A stretch of 64,000 bases of DNA from assembly GCA_964526785.1 (NCBI GenBank), contig CAZGMJ010000014.1:35627-99626 (forward strand), given 5' to 3'. Below the pieces are notes generated by a model, which did no database searches, was not told the DNA's origin, and saw only the letters and a list, made by a program, of their open reading frames with translations. The translations under genes were made by a program, and so were the position numbers. Below are positions 42,455-50,225 of this stretch, one piece after another (position 1 is the first letter of the stretch; each line of letters begins with the position of its first letter). This DNA comes from CAZGMJ01 sp964526785 (GTDB lineage Bacteria; Planctomycetota; Phycisphaerae; Sedimentisphaerales; Anaerobacaceae).

Positions 42455-43168
42455 ATGAAAAATACAGCAGACTGCCGAGAAATATCCGGTTCCTTCAGAT
42501 ACCGCGGCCTGACCCTCGTTGAACTAACGATATCGCTCGGCTTGTCCGTGGTTATCGCATTGGCTTTGGGTGCGCTGATGGTGGGCGGCAATTGGGCGTG
42601 GGGCAGGACATACGATGTCGCTCACAATCCGATCCGGGTTGATGCGGATAGGATTATGGCCGCATTCGGCACGATTGGGAGGAAGTCCAACCGCACGAGT
42701 TACAACATCTACGCCTACAACAACGGAAGGCTTTCACTTTCATTGGCCGATGGACGCAGCCCCGAACAGGTCGTTTCTGGAGATGCCGTGGAATTCAGGT
42801 ACTGGGATGTGGAGCTTGATGCCACCGATAGCAGGAACCTATTGGATGTGAGCAAACTGGCAACCGCCTACGCCTTGTTTTATCTTGACGGAGAAAAGCT
42901 CAAAGTGGACTACGGGCCATATCCGCCCGGGGCTATTCCAAGCACCGCACAAAGCGCCGTCAAGAACTCGTCCGGCGTGAGGACCGTAGTCCTGGCTGAG
43001 AATGCCTCAGCGGCTCCGGGCGGTGACGCAGGGGCCTTCAGCCACACGACTATCAACGGTGTCGGACAGGGTAGCGTTCGGATCAATATCCGGCTGACCG
43101 ATCCGGATACGAATGCAGAGGTCACCGTGACCTCCGCTACTTTCCTTAGGAATATCTGGCCAAGATAG
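42455..43168 (+). CDS. GspJ/PilW-like minor pseudopilin
   Basis: A protein of 237 residues with AAGGA upstream of ATG 42455. The pilin site reads RGLTLVELTISLGLSVVIALALGALMVGG: Leu stands where Phe is usual after the cleaved Gly, and Glu5 is kept. The leader before the Gly is 17 residues. The large C-terminal beta domain (FRYWDVELDATDSRNLLD, VTSATFLRNIWPR) fits GspJ/PilW. It is likely to form the pseudopilus tip with the GspI- and GspK-like proteins on either side. It starts 41 bases after the preceding gene. Confidence 0.85.
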   Translation: MKNTADCREISGSFRYRGLTLVELTISLGLSVVIALALGALMVGGNWAWGRTYDVAHNPIRVDADRIMAAFGTIGRKSNRTSYNIYAYNNGRLSLSLADGRSPEQVVSGDAVEFRYWDVELDATDSRNLLDVSKLATAYALFYLDGEKLKVDYGPYPPGAIPSTAQSAVKNSSGVRTVVLAENASAAPGGDAGAFSHTTINGVGQGSVRINIRLTDPDTNAEVTVTSATFLRNIWPR

Positions 43169-43191
43169 ATCTTGTTCTGGTGGGGATCGCT

Positions 43192-44952
43192 ATGCAGACA
43201 TTAAGAAGACGCGTCTCGATGTTTTGTCGGCCCAGACAGAGCGGTTCGGTATTGGTCCTCGTGCTGATTTCGATCAGCGTGCTCTTCATCCTCGGTATGA
43301 GCATGATGATGACTGCTTACGGCGTGAGGCATCGGGCTCTGAGATACAAGAACGAAGGCGCAGCTATGCTCGCTGCGGAGGCGGGTTACGAAAAGGCTAT
43401 CTTTTGGATGACATCGCAAAGGGATATGCTGGGAGCCATCGCCGGTCAAAATCCGGGCATAAGAGGGTCTCTTTCGTTCCCGGAGGCGACCTGTGAGTAT
43501 GCAATCACGTTGAATTCGTTTGCCGGTTCGCGGCCGATCTATCGCATCATTTCTGAAGGCACGAGCGGAGTGTTCAGAAGCAATGTAGACGTTAAGGTCA
43601 TACAAGCCGTCAGTGGATGGGATATGGGTGCCTGTCGTGTCGCAGCGGGCCAACGCTCGACCGCTCCCGTCCATTTCGCGTCCGGGGAGCACCTCGATAT
43701 ACCGATACACATTAACGATCTTCAGGATTTGCCCGACCAGAGAGATATCTACCTTTCCGGCAGTCCGCACTTCAACGACAGAGTGTCCATGGGGGAATCG
43801 CGCCACGCCGGTGGATCTGACAAATACGCAGGTGTCATGCAGTATTTCGACGCAGGGATAGCGTTCGATCAGCCGGACGCACGAATTACCGACGACTCTT
43901 CCATAACGAGCAAAACATCGCGGTTCAGAGACAGTACAAAGACCACTTACAAATTCAGACCGGTCGCGACTGCCGGGGCAATATCAAATGCTATGCCCGC
44001 CGTTCAACTTGAGTTCTTCGTGTCGGGCGGAACGGGCAAGGTCAGGATTACAAATGATTGCACCGTTCGCGGCTTCAGGCAATCCAGCGACAGCAAGACG
44101 TGGGATTTTCGCATTCAACCTGGAACGGATGGAGAGAGGTTCGAGAGATACTATATTTATGGATACCATGTAAAGAATGAAAGCACCAACTCGCTCACCG
44201 TGAACGTCGCCGACACCTACGTCACGCAGAAGATCGGTCTGGTCGAATCGAAGCCGGGCGGACAGATCTTCGTCGACGGTAACGTCATCATAGGCGGTGA
44301 CCAGGAAAGCCACGGAAATGGCCAACTCGTAAGCGGTAATATCACGGTAGTCGCGACGGGCAATATCTGGATCGCCGACAGCATCAAGGTCGACGGTGCG
44401 AGGGACTCACGGGGATTGCCGGCAGCCGACAACCCGCATGTGTTGGGTCTGATTGCCGAGGGCGTGGTCAAAGTCGTTGATCCCGGAATGAGTGAATACA
44501 GCTATGTCGACGGCCAACCTGAAGAACCGGAGGGTTTCAAGTACATCCCCATAGGCGTGGCCGATGAAGGCTCAACTGGCAGCGGTGATGGATCCGACGA
44601 CGACTCGACCACGCATAAGAGGCATCTGCCCAATCCCATGGTCATCGAGGCGGCGATAACAGTCGGTGGCGGCGGATGGGGGGCAGAGAACGTCGAGCGA
44701 AGATCTGGGTGGAGCAGCTACGGCGGAAGAAAAGAAGCTCCTGGCACAGGCAGACAAAACGATCTCGTGGTACACGGTACTATCACCGAAGCACTGCGAG
44801 GCGTTGTGGGACTGATCGGTCAGGACGGTTTCCTCAAGCAATACTACATGGATCATAGACTTCTTGAAGGGATCCTGCCGGGGGACATCTGGATGAGCGG
44901 CAAATTCATACCTGCTCCGGCGGGCTGGCATGATTACCGCCCGGACATCTGA
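43192..44952 (+). CDS. PilX/GspK-like large minor pseudopilin or surface protein
   Basis: A protein of 586 residues from ATG 43192 (a GTG four codons earlier is possible). The head RPRQSGSVLVLVLISISVLFILGMSMMM is the PilX_N type, with no Glu5. AAEAGYEKAIFWM then matches the helix after it. The rest (about 500 residues) is beta-rich, with a polymer-like repeated look (GQIFVDGNVIIGGD, GNITVVATGNIWIAD) as in DUF4900/polymer-forming domains, and a D/S-rich linker (GSTGSGDGSDDDST). It ends the pseudopilin run. A long beta-solenoid tail on a tip protein suggests surface adhesion or a scaffold. Confidence 0.75.
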   Translation: MQTLRRRVSMFCRPRQSGSVLVLVLISISVLFILGMSMMMTAYGVRHRALRYKNEGAAMLAAEAGYEKAIFWMTSQRDMLGAIAGQNPGIRGSLSFPEATCEYAITLNSFAGSRPIYRIISEGTSGVFRSNVDVKVIQAVSGWDMGACRVAAGQRSTAPVHFASGEHLDIPIHINDLQDLPDQRDIYLSGSPHFNDRVSMGESRHAGGSDKYAGVMQYFDAGIAFDQPDARITDDSSITSKTSRFRDSTKTTYKFRPVATAGAISNAMPAVQLEFFVSGGTGKVRITNDCTVRGFRQSSDSKTWDFRIQPGTDGERFERYYIYGYHVKNESTNSLTVNVADTYVTQKIGLVESKPGGQIFVDGNVIIGGDQESHGNGQLVSGNITVVATGNIWIADSIKVDGARDSRGLPAADNPHVLGLIAEGVVKVVDPGMSEYSYVDGQPEEPEGFKYIPIGVADEGSTGSGDGSDDDSTTHKRHLPNPMVIEAAITVGGGGWGAENVERRSGWSSYGGRKEAPGTGRQNDLVVHGTITEALRGVVGLIGQDGFLKQYYMDHRLLEGILPGDIWMSGKFIPAPAGWHDYRPDI

Positions 44953-45423
44953 TACATACGTGATGTAACCATTGTCTGCCGGACCAATAACAGATGGCCG
45001 TGAAGTCTGGTAGCAGTACTGAAAGCATCTATGCAGACCCGTTTGTTTCGGTGTATGCCGGGCGAACCATGCGATACGCTCAGAGCCTACCGGCCGGCCG
45101 CATGAAGAGATGGCCCATCCCACCTTGAGACTCAGGACAATTGCGTCCCATAATCGGCGTCTCGCCGTAGAGGTTCTCTCTTTTCACCCAGAGCCGGGTC
45201 TGCACGGACGGTCTAAGTATTATCACAACCCCAATTGACAACGGGTTATAGGGCTGTGGCGCGAGTCAACGGATGTTCGTGCTGCAAAGCTTCTTATTGC
45301 TCTTTAAGTTAAACTGAAACCATTTGAAGCCGATGAACACAACGTAAGGCTGTGGCGGCGCGGTACTTGTAATCGCAGTGCAGCGAACGAATGCTGGTTA
45401 GCTGTTTGAGAAGGGTTCATCAC
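44953..45423 (+). other. Intergenic region between pseudopilins and pilM, nothing supported
   Basis: A 471-base gap. TTGACA occurs at 45235-45240, but no -10 stands at the right distance, and TATTAT at 45218-45223 has no -35. No frame, terminator or RNA gene can be supported, although a promoter for pilM would be expected here. Confidence 0.4.
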
Positions 45424-46485
45424 GTGGATTTTAGGAACCTGATAACGTTTTGCAAATCCGACGTATTCGGCCTGGATATCGGTTCCAGTTCCGTCAAGGC
45501 GGTCGGTTTGCGCAAGGACGAGTCGGGCTATGTGGTCACCGCGGCCGGGATTGCGGAAATCAGCCTGACGGCGACAAGCACGGGCCTTATACACAAAACG
45601 GGCACGACCCGGGCTATTCGCGAGTGTCTGGCGCAGATGCCCACGCGATCGCACCTGGCGGTGTGCAGCGTGAGTGGGCCCGACGTGATCGTCAGGGATT
45701 TCGAGTTTCAAGCCATCCCTGTTGAGGAGATTGCGGGGGCCGTCGAGCTCGAAGCCTCGCAGGTCTGCCCGTTCAATATGTCCGAAGGTGTCGTGGATCA
45801 TCATTTGATGACACAGAATGATGATCGGCTGTCGGGTACGCTGGTTGCAGCCACGAACGCTCTCGTGGAAGAACGTGTCAAAGCGGCCAAAGAGGCGTCG
45901 GTCGAGTGCGCGATGGTGGATGTGGACGGACTGGCGCTGCTGAACTGCTTTACCGAATTAGAGAGACTTCCGGCCGGGCAGACGGTTGCGATACTCAATA
46001 TCGGCCGGATGCATACGACCATCGCAATTCTGGGACCGAGCGGCCAGCCGTTCGTTCGCGATATGACGTGTGCCGGAAACCAGATCATAAGCAGGATCGC
46101 GTCCGACAAGGAGATGGCCTTCAGTGACGTCGCACACGCCCTGTCAGGAGATGCAGGCGAGGAATGTGCGAAATTGCGGGACTCACTGAGGCATGCCTGT
46201 CAGGACTTGGCAGAGGAAGTAAATACAACGTACCGTTTCTACAAAACGCAGAACAAGGACGTTTCTCTGGGGAAGATGCATATCTGCGGCGGTTTTGCAC
46301 TCGTCGAGGACGTGGTCGAACTGTTGCAGGAACAACTCGCGGTGGATGTCGAACTCTGGAATCCTTTCGACAGCATTCCACGCGACGCTCGCTACAAACG
46401 AAAGAGTGAGGACACAACAGATATTCTAAAGACGCGCGGTCCCGCAATGGCCGTAGCGGCGGGTCTTGCATTGAGGTCGACGTAG
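45424..46485 (+). CDS. pilM: PilM-like actin-fold protein
   Basis: A protein of 353 residues from GTG 45424, with GAAGGG about 9 bases upstream. The start VFGLDIGSSSVKAVGL is the phosphate-binding loop of the FtsA/PilM actin-like fold. Later come IPVEEIAGAVELEASQVCPF, VAILNIGRMHTT (phosphate 2) and ICGGFALVEDVVELL (adenosine loop). PilM binds the cytoplasmic tail of PilN and links the assembly ATPase to the inner-membrane ring. pilN starts 2 bases after the stop, so the two are translationally coupled. Confidence 0.88.
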   Translation: MDFRNLITFCKSDVFGLDIGSSSVKAVGLRKDESGYVVTAAGIAEISLTATSTGLIHKTGTTRAIRECLAQMPTRSHLAVCSVSGPDVIVRDFEFQAIPVEEIAGAVELEASQVCPFNMSEGVVDHHLMTQNDDRLSGTLVAATNALVEERVKAAKEASVECAMVDVDGLALLNCFTELERLPAGQTVAILNIGRMHTTIAILGPSGQPFVRDMTCAGNQIISRIASDKEMAFSDVAHALSGDAGEECAKLRDSLRHACQDLAEEVNTTYRFYKTQNKDVSLGKMHICGGFALVEDVVELLQEQLAVDVELWNPFDSIPRDARYKRKSEDTTDILKTRGPAMAVAAGLALRST

Positions 46486-46487
46486 GC

Positions 46488-47132
46488 ATGTTCACAATAG
46501 ACTTACTCAAAGGCCAGGGCATACCGGTGAAGACGACACCGCAGGGAATGGCGGTGGCCGCCGCGGCTACGCTCGTTCCGGCCGTCACTGCCATTATGCT
46601 GTTCGGCTTCTATTTGTATGACCGTGTAATCGTTTCCGTTCAGCAGCAGCGCGTTGCATCCTACGAAGAGAAGATCGCAGAGCTTGACGATGTTGTCGAA
46701 CAGCGCGAGCACCTCGAATCGCAGATATCACATCAAAAAGGGTGTCTGACAGAAGTCGGCAGTCTCGTCCAACGACATCATCAATGGTCGCCTGTCCTCG
46801 CCATGCTGGTTCGCAGCATGCCGGAGTCACTTGTATTGACGAACCTGGAAGTTAAGGAACGAACGGTCAGGAAACTCGTGCCCGACGAGGACGATCCCGA
46901 GATCGAGATCGAGGTAAGCGTTCCCGCCAAGACGCTGGCGATGACAGTTCGTAATGCGGTGGGTACTGAGGCCGACAGTGATGCGGTCCGCAAATTCCGA
47001 GAACAGTTGTACTCCGATGAGGCATTGAACCCGTTACTTGAGAATGTGGTTGTCTCTCAACGAACTCAACGAATCCATGAACAGACCGTAATGACGTATG
47101 AAATAAGCTGTTTGTTCAAGAGCAAGGTGTAA
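46488..47132 (+). CDS. pilN: PilN-like inner-membrane protein
   Basis: A protein of 214 residues. A short cytoplasmic head (MFTIDLLKGQGIP) stands before one membrane helix (about 27-47: AAAATLVPAVTAIMLFGFYLY). A coiled coil follows (EEKIAELDDVVEQREHLESQI), then an alpha/beta periplasmic domain with MLVRSMPESLVLTNLEV, the normal PilN phrase. The head is expected to dock on PilM as the usual INLL motif does; here it reads DLL. It begins 2 bases after pilM and is followed by pilO. Confidence 0.85.
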   Translation: MFTIDLLKGQGIPVKTTPQGMAVAAAATLVPAVTAIMLFGFYLYDRVIVSVQQQRVASYEEKIAELDDVVEQREHLESQISHQKGCLTEVGSLVQRHHQWSPVLAMLVRSMPESLVLTNLEVKERTVRKLVPDEDDPEIEIEVSVPAKTLAMTVRNAVGTEADSDAVRKFREQLYSDEALNPLLENVVVSQRTQRIHEQTVMTYEISCLFKSKV

Positions 47133-47142
47133 AAGAAGTCTG

Positions 47143-47712
47143 ATGAAACTTCTTCACAAAAGATACCTAAAGACAATCGGTGTAACCTGGGGCATATCGC
47201 TGTTGCTTTTTGCGGTTGCCTTCGTGCTGTTTCTCGGACCTCAGGGCAGCATGCGGAAGAGCACGCTTAGAGAGCTGATGGAATCAGAGCAGACGTACGA
47301 TGCGGCCAGAGAGGCCGCCCGCCAGGAAAGCAAGGAGAGACTCGAGCGGGAACTGGCGCGGCTTCGCGGACAGGTCGGCGACTTTGTGGTGCCGTTTGAG
47401 AATTCGGCTGACCTGACATTTGATATCGGCCGGATGGCAAGAGAGCTGGATATTGAGTCCTTCAACGTCACCAATCAGCCCGCCCACAAGGATGGGTTCT
47501 CCCAGAAGAGTGAATACGTAGTGGAACAGGGCATCGAGGTGACAGGTTCGGCGACTTTCAGCCAGTTCGCCTCCCTGCTCAACGCTCTTGAAAGACATCG
47601 TCCCGCCCTGTTTGTGCAGCAGTTTGAAATATCCCCGCCCAACGAGGCGGGCGCCAGGCCGAAAATACGATTGAACCTCGTGTGTCTGGTGCGAAAACCG
47701 GACAAGGAGTAG
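47143..47712 (+). CDS. pilO: PilO-like inner-membrane protein
   Basis: A protein of 189 residues with a single membrane helix (about 12-30: GVTWGISLLLFAVAFVLFLGP), a coiled-coil stretch rich in E, R and A (about 40-75) and a ferredoxin-like periplasmic end (about 80-185) in which FSQFASLLNALERHRPALFVQQFEI is the usual PilO phrase. PilN and PilO form heterodimers in the alignment complex; GspM is the type II counterpart. It starts 10 bases after pilN. A strong terminator begins at its stop codon. Confidence 0.82.
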   Translation: MKLLHKRYLKTIGVTWGISLLLFAVAFVLFLGPQGSMRKSTLRELMESEQTYDAAREAARQESKERLERELARLRGQVGDFVVPFENSADLTFDIGRMARELDIESFNVTNQPAHKDGFSQKSEYVVEQGIEVTGSATFSQFASLLNALERHRPALFVQQFEISPPNEAGARPKIRLNLVCLVRKPDKE

Positions 47713-47749
47713 GGCAAGCGTCGTTGCGGAGGGGCGCCTGCCCTTTTTT
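47711..47749 (+). terminator. Intrinsic terminator or attenuator after pilO
   Basis: AGGGCA (47711-47716), mismatch A, GCG (47718-47720), a 14-base loop, CGC (47735-47737), mismatch C, TGCCCT (47739-47744), then TTTTTT (47744-47749). It begins in the pilO stop codon and ends 4 bases before parA, so transcription of the ParA, GspC and secretin genes is probably reduced or separately controlled. Confidence 0.75.
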
Positions 47750-47753
47750 GCCT

Positions 47754-48602
47754 ATGAGAACGATAGCAGTGGCCAATCAGAAAGGTGGATGCGGCAAGAC
47801 CACGACAGCGGTCAACCTGTCGGCGGCTCTCGCTCGCGCGCATCAGCGTGTGATGCTGGTGGACCTGGACCCGCAGGGACACGCCACGCTTGGCTTCGGG
47901 TATGAGCCCGGCGCTATCGAAAAGACCGTGCACAACGTGTTGGTGGAACCGAACTTCCCGTTGCGCCGAGCACTGTTGGATACCGACATTCCGTGGCTGG
48001 ACCTCGTTCCGAGCAACGTGCTGCTGTCAGGTGCGGAACTGCAGTTAGCCCGCTTCAAACAGCGCCACTTGATACTGCGTGACAAGCTGCAGACTGCCCG
48101 AGCCGAATACGACGTCTGCGTTATTGACTGTCCACCCTCGCTGGGACTCTTGACGCTCAACGCCCTGCTGGCAAGCACCGACGTAATTGTGCCGGTGCAG
48201 GTTCATTATTATGCGATGGAAGGGCTTAAGCAGTTGTTCGAGACCGCACGGATCATACGCGAGCGTTTTCATCCGTGCTGCATACGAATCATGGGCCTGC
48301 TCCTGACCCTGGCGGAAGATAATACGCTCTTCGGCAAACAGATTCAGCGGCAGATGCGCGACTACTTCGGCAAACTGGTTTTCCGGACGACCATCCATCG
48401 AACGGTTCGTTTGGCTGAGGCGCCGAGTGCGGGGCAGTCCGTCCTGACGTACGCCCCAAGCAGCCGAGGCGCTGTTGAATACAAAGCACTGGCAGATGAA
48501 ATCCTGAATGAGAAAATGAATAATCGGCCGCTTGCGAAGTCGCCCGAGACAGCGCAAAGCGGGACGAATTGCAGCAGAATGCTGGCGACGGTTACGAGTT
48601 GA
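47754..48602 (+). CDS. ParA/Soj-like ATPase (first of a tandem pair)
   Basis: A protein of 282 residues. The start MRTIAVANQKGGCGKTT gives the deviant Walker A with signature Lys10 and P-loop Lys15. VMLVDLDPQGHATLGFG is the A' motif, and VCVIDCPPSLGLLTLNAL the Walker B type. ParA/MinD-type ATPases dimerise on ATP and place cargo (DNA, flagella, pili) on the nucleoid or membrane. There is no ParB or centromere nearby, and the location between pilO and a GspC/PilP-like gene suggests placement of the secretion or pilus machine, as FlhG or TadZ do elsewhere. ATG 47754 is directly after a terminator; GGAGG lies about 23 bases upstream, too far to help. Confidence 0.85.
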   Translation: MRTIAVANQKGGCGKTTTAVNLSAALARAHQRVMLVDLDPQGHATLGFGYEPGAIEKTVHNVLVEPNFPLRRALLDTDIPWLDLVPSNVLLSGAELQLARFKQRHLILRDKLQTARAEYDVCVIDCPPSLGLLTLNALLASTDVIVPVQVHYYAMEGLKQLFETARIIRERFHPCCIRIMGLLLTLAEDNTLFGKQIQRQMRDYFGKLVFRTTIHRTVRLAEAPSAGQSVLTYAPSSRGAVEYKALADEILNEKMNNRPLAKSPETAQSGTNCSRMLATVTS

Positions 48603-49411
48603 TGCATATGCAGACAATTGCGATAGCCAATCAAAAAGGTGGTTGCGGCAGGACGACGACCGCGGTGAATCTCGGTGCGGCACTTGCCAAGAGCGGCAAG
48701 AAGACGCTGATCGTCGATCTGGACCCGCAGCATCACGCGACTATCGGTCTGCGGCAGAATCCCGAAGCGCTGCCCGTGACTATGTTCGATGTGCTCACCA
48801 ATCCTGAGACGGCGATATCGCAGGCGGCCCAGAAGACCAATGTGCAGTTTCTTCATCTGGCGGGCGCCGACGTGTCACTCCGCGCGGCGGAGCGCGATCT
48901 GGACGCCCGGGTCGGCGGTGCATTTATCCTGAGCGAGAAGCTCGACGAAGTGCAGGGTCGGTACGATTTCTGTCTGATCGACTGCCCCGGCCGGTTCGGC
49001 CCGCTTACACTCGCCGGCATGGTCGCCGCTGAGAATCTCCTTGTTCCCGTCCAGGCGCATTATTACGGGATGGAAGGATTGGAATCGCTATTCGACATGG
49101 TGGAGGCGACCAACGAACGCTTCGAGCCCTGCTCGATCAGTGTGCTCGGTCTGCTGCTGACCTTCGTTCAGGAAAGTACATCCCTGAGCAAGGAGGTACA
49201 GCAGCAGATGCGAGATCGTTTCGGCGATCTGGTGCTCGAGACAGCGATCCATTTGAATACGAAACTCGCCGAGGCTCCCGGGGCGGGCGAGTCGGTTATT
49301 ACGTACGCTCCGAAGAGCAGGGGAGCCAGAGAATACAAAGCGCTTGCGGAAGAAATTGTGCACCGCAAAGGCCGGGACAGGACAAAGGGATCGAACCATG
49401 GACAAGAATGA
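48602..49411 (+). CDS. ParA-like ATPase with Arg in place of the P-loop Lys (second of the pair)
   Basis: About 269 residues; the ATG overlaps the previous stop by one base (TGATG), and a second ATG follows two codons later. It is a clear paralogue of the gene before it: MQTIAIANQKGGCGRTTTAVN, TLIVDLDPQHHATIGL, FCLIDCPGRFGPLTLAG, VQAHYYGMEGLESLFD and SRGAREYKALAEEI have counterparts there. The P-loop Lys is Arg (GGCGRTT), while the signature Lys of KGG is kept, so ATP binding or hydrolysis may be changed. The two may form a heterodimer with one active site. It overlaps the next gene by 14 bases. Confidence 0.85.
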   Translation: MHMQTIAIANQKGGCGRTTTAVNLGAALAKSGKKTLIVDLDPQHHATIGLRQNPEALPVTMFDVLTNPETAISQAAQKTNVQFLHLAGADVSLRAAERDLDARVGGAFILSEKLDEVQGRYDFCLIDCPGRFGPLTLAGMVAAENLLVPVQAHYYGMEGLESLFDMVEATNERFEPCSISVLGLLLTFVQESTSLSKEVQQQMRDRFGDLVLETAIHLNTKLAEAPGAGESVITYAPKSRGAREYKALAEEIVHRKGRDRTKGSNHGQE

Positions 49412-50177
49412 CAAAAAGGGACCAGGGCTGCACAAAGAGGTCTCCGCTATCTTCGACGGCGTGGCAGTTCCGGGTAAGTCTCAGGATACCGATGCGGAGC
49501 AGAGCTCGGCCGAGGCCCCGAAGTCGCATTCCGGATCAAACCGATGGATGCGGGCCACGAGCGGCGGACCCCAGGAACCGACGCCACCTGCACTGGTGGC
49601 GCCGAAGAGGGCGGAACCGAAGCCGCTGAATCGACGGGCCGAATTGATTAAGAAGCTGATGGGCCGCTTGCTGCCCGATGATATGGACGAGTCGGCCGTA
49701 CGTCGACAGAAGTTCATGGCGCTGTTGATTCCCGTTTTGTCGGTCGTCCTGGTCTTGACGTTTGTCAAGGTGCTCAGCGGCCCGTCCAGGAGCCAGGCCG
49801 CCGTCGAGGCAATGGAGACACAGGATGTAACAGAAGAAGAATCAGACGAGGTACAGTGGAGCTTCCCTGAGCCTCTGTCTTTGCCCGAACGGGATCCCAT
49901 GCAGTCGGAAGCAGCGGCAACAGCGGCTCAGGCCGACTCGCAAAGCACGGCCGGCGAGGACCGGGCCGATGATACGGTGGGACGGAATGCCGGCGGCCTT
50001 CAGGGCGTCGAGGTGACGGGTATTCTCTATAGCGATGACAAGCCGGCGGCCATCGTCGGTACGCAGATCGTTCACATCGGGGATGAAGTACACGGTGCGC
50101 GCGTCGTCAGCATCGATAGAGACGGCGTCACGCTGGAAATGGGAAACAAACGATGGAAACAAGACGTGCGGCCGTAG
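49398..50177 (+). CDS. GspC/PilP-like inner-membrane protein
   Basis: A protein of 259 residues from ATG 49398. A polar, disordered head of about 100 residues (rich in E, P, S and K) is followed by one membrane helix (about 114-131: FMALLIPVLSVVLVLTFVKVL), an acidic linker, and a small C-terminal beta domain (about 200-255) with GVEVTGILYSDDKPAAIVG, IVHIGDEVHGARVVSI and DGVTLEMGNKRWKQDV. That end matches the homology region of GspC, GspB and PilP, which contacts the secretin's N-domains. It starts inside the parA2 end and is 48 bases before the secretin gene. Which of the three it is cannot be settled. Confidence 0.75.
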   Translation: MDKNDKKGPGLHKEVSAIFDGVAVPGKSQDTDAEQSSAEAPKSHSGSNRWMRATSGGPQEPTPPALVAPKRAEPKPLNRRAELIKKLMGRLLPDDMDESAVRRQKFMALLIPVLSVVLVLTFVKVLSGPSRSQAAVEAMETQDVTEEESDEVQWSFPEPLSLPERDPMQSEAAATAAQADSQSTAGEDRADDTVGRNAGGLQGVEVTGILYSDDKPAAIVGTQIVHIGDEVHGARVVSIDRDGVTLEMGNKRWKQDVRP

Positions 50178-50225
50178 CGTGATCATACGTTACAGCGTGC
50201 GACTGGCTTGGAAAGAGGACATACG

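Noticed and set aside
45235..45263. TTGACA upstream of pilM
   Set aside because: No -10-like hexamer at 15-19 bases; listed only in the gap description.
47754..49411. Chromosome or plasmid partition locus
   Set aside because: No parB and no centromere-like repeats; the genes overlap and sit within a pilus/secretion operon.
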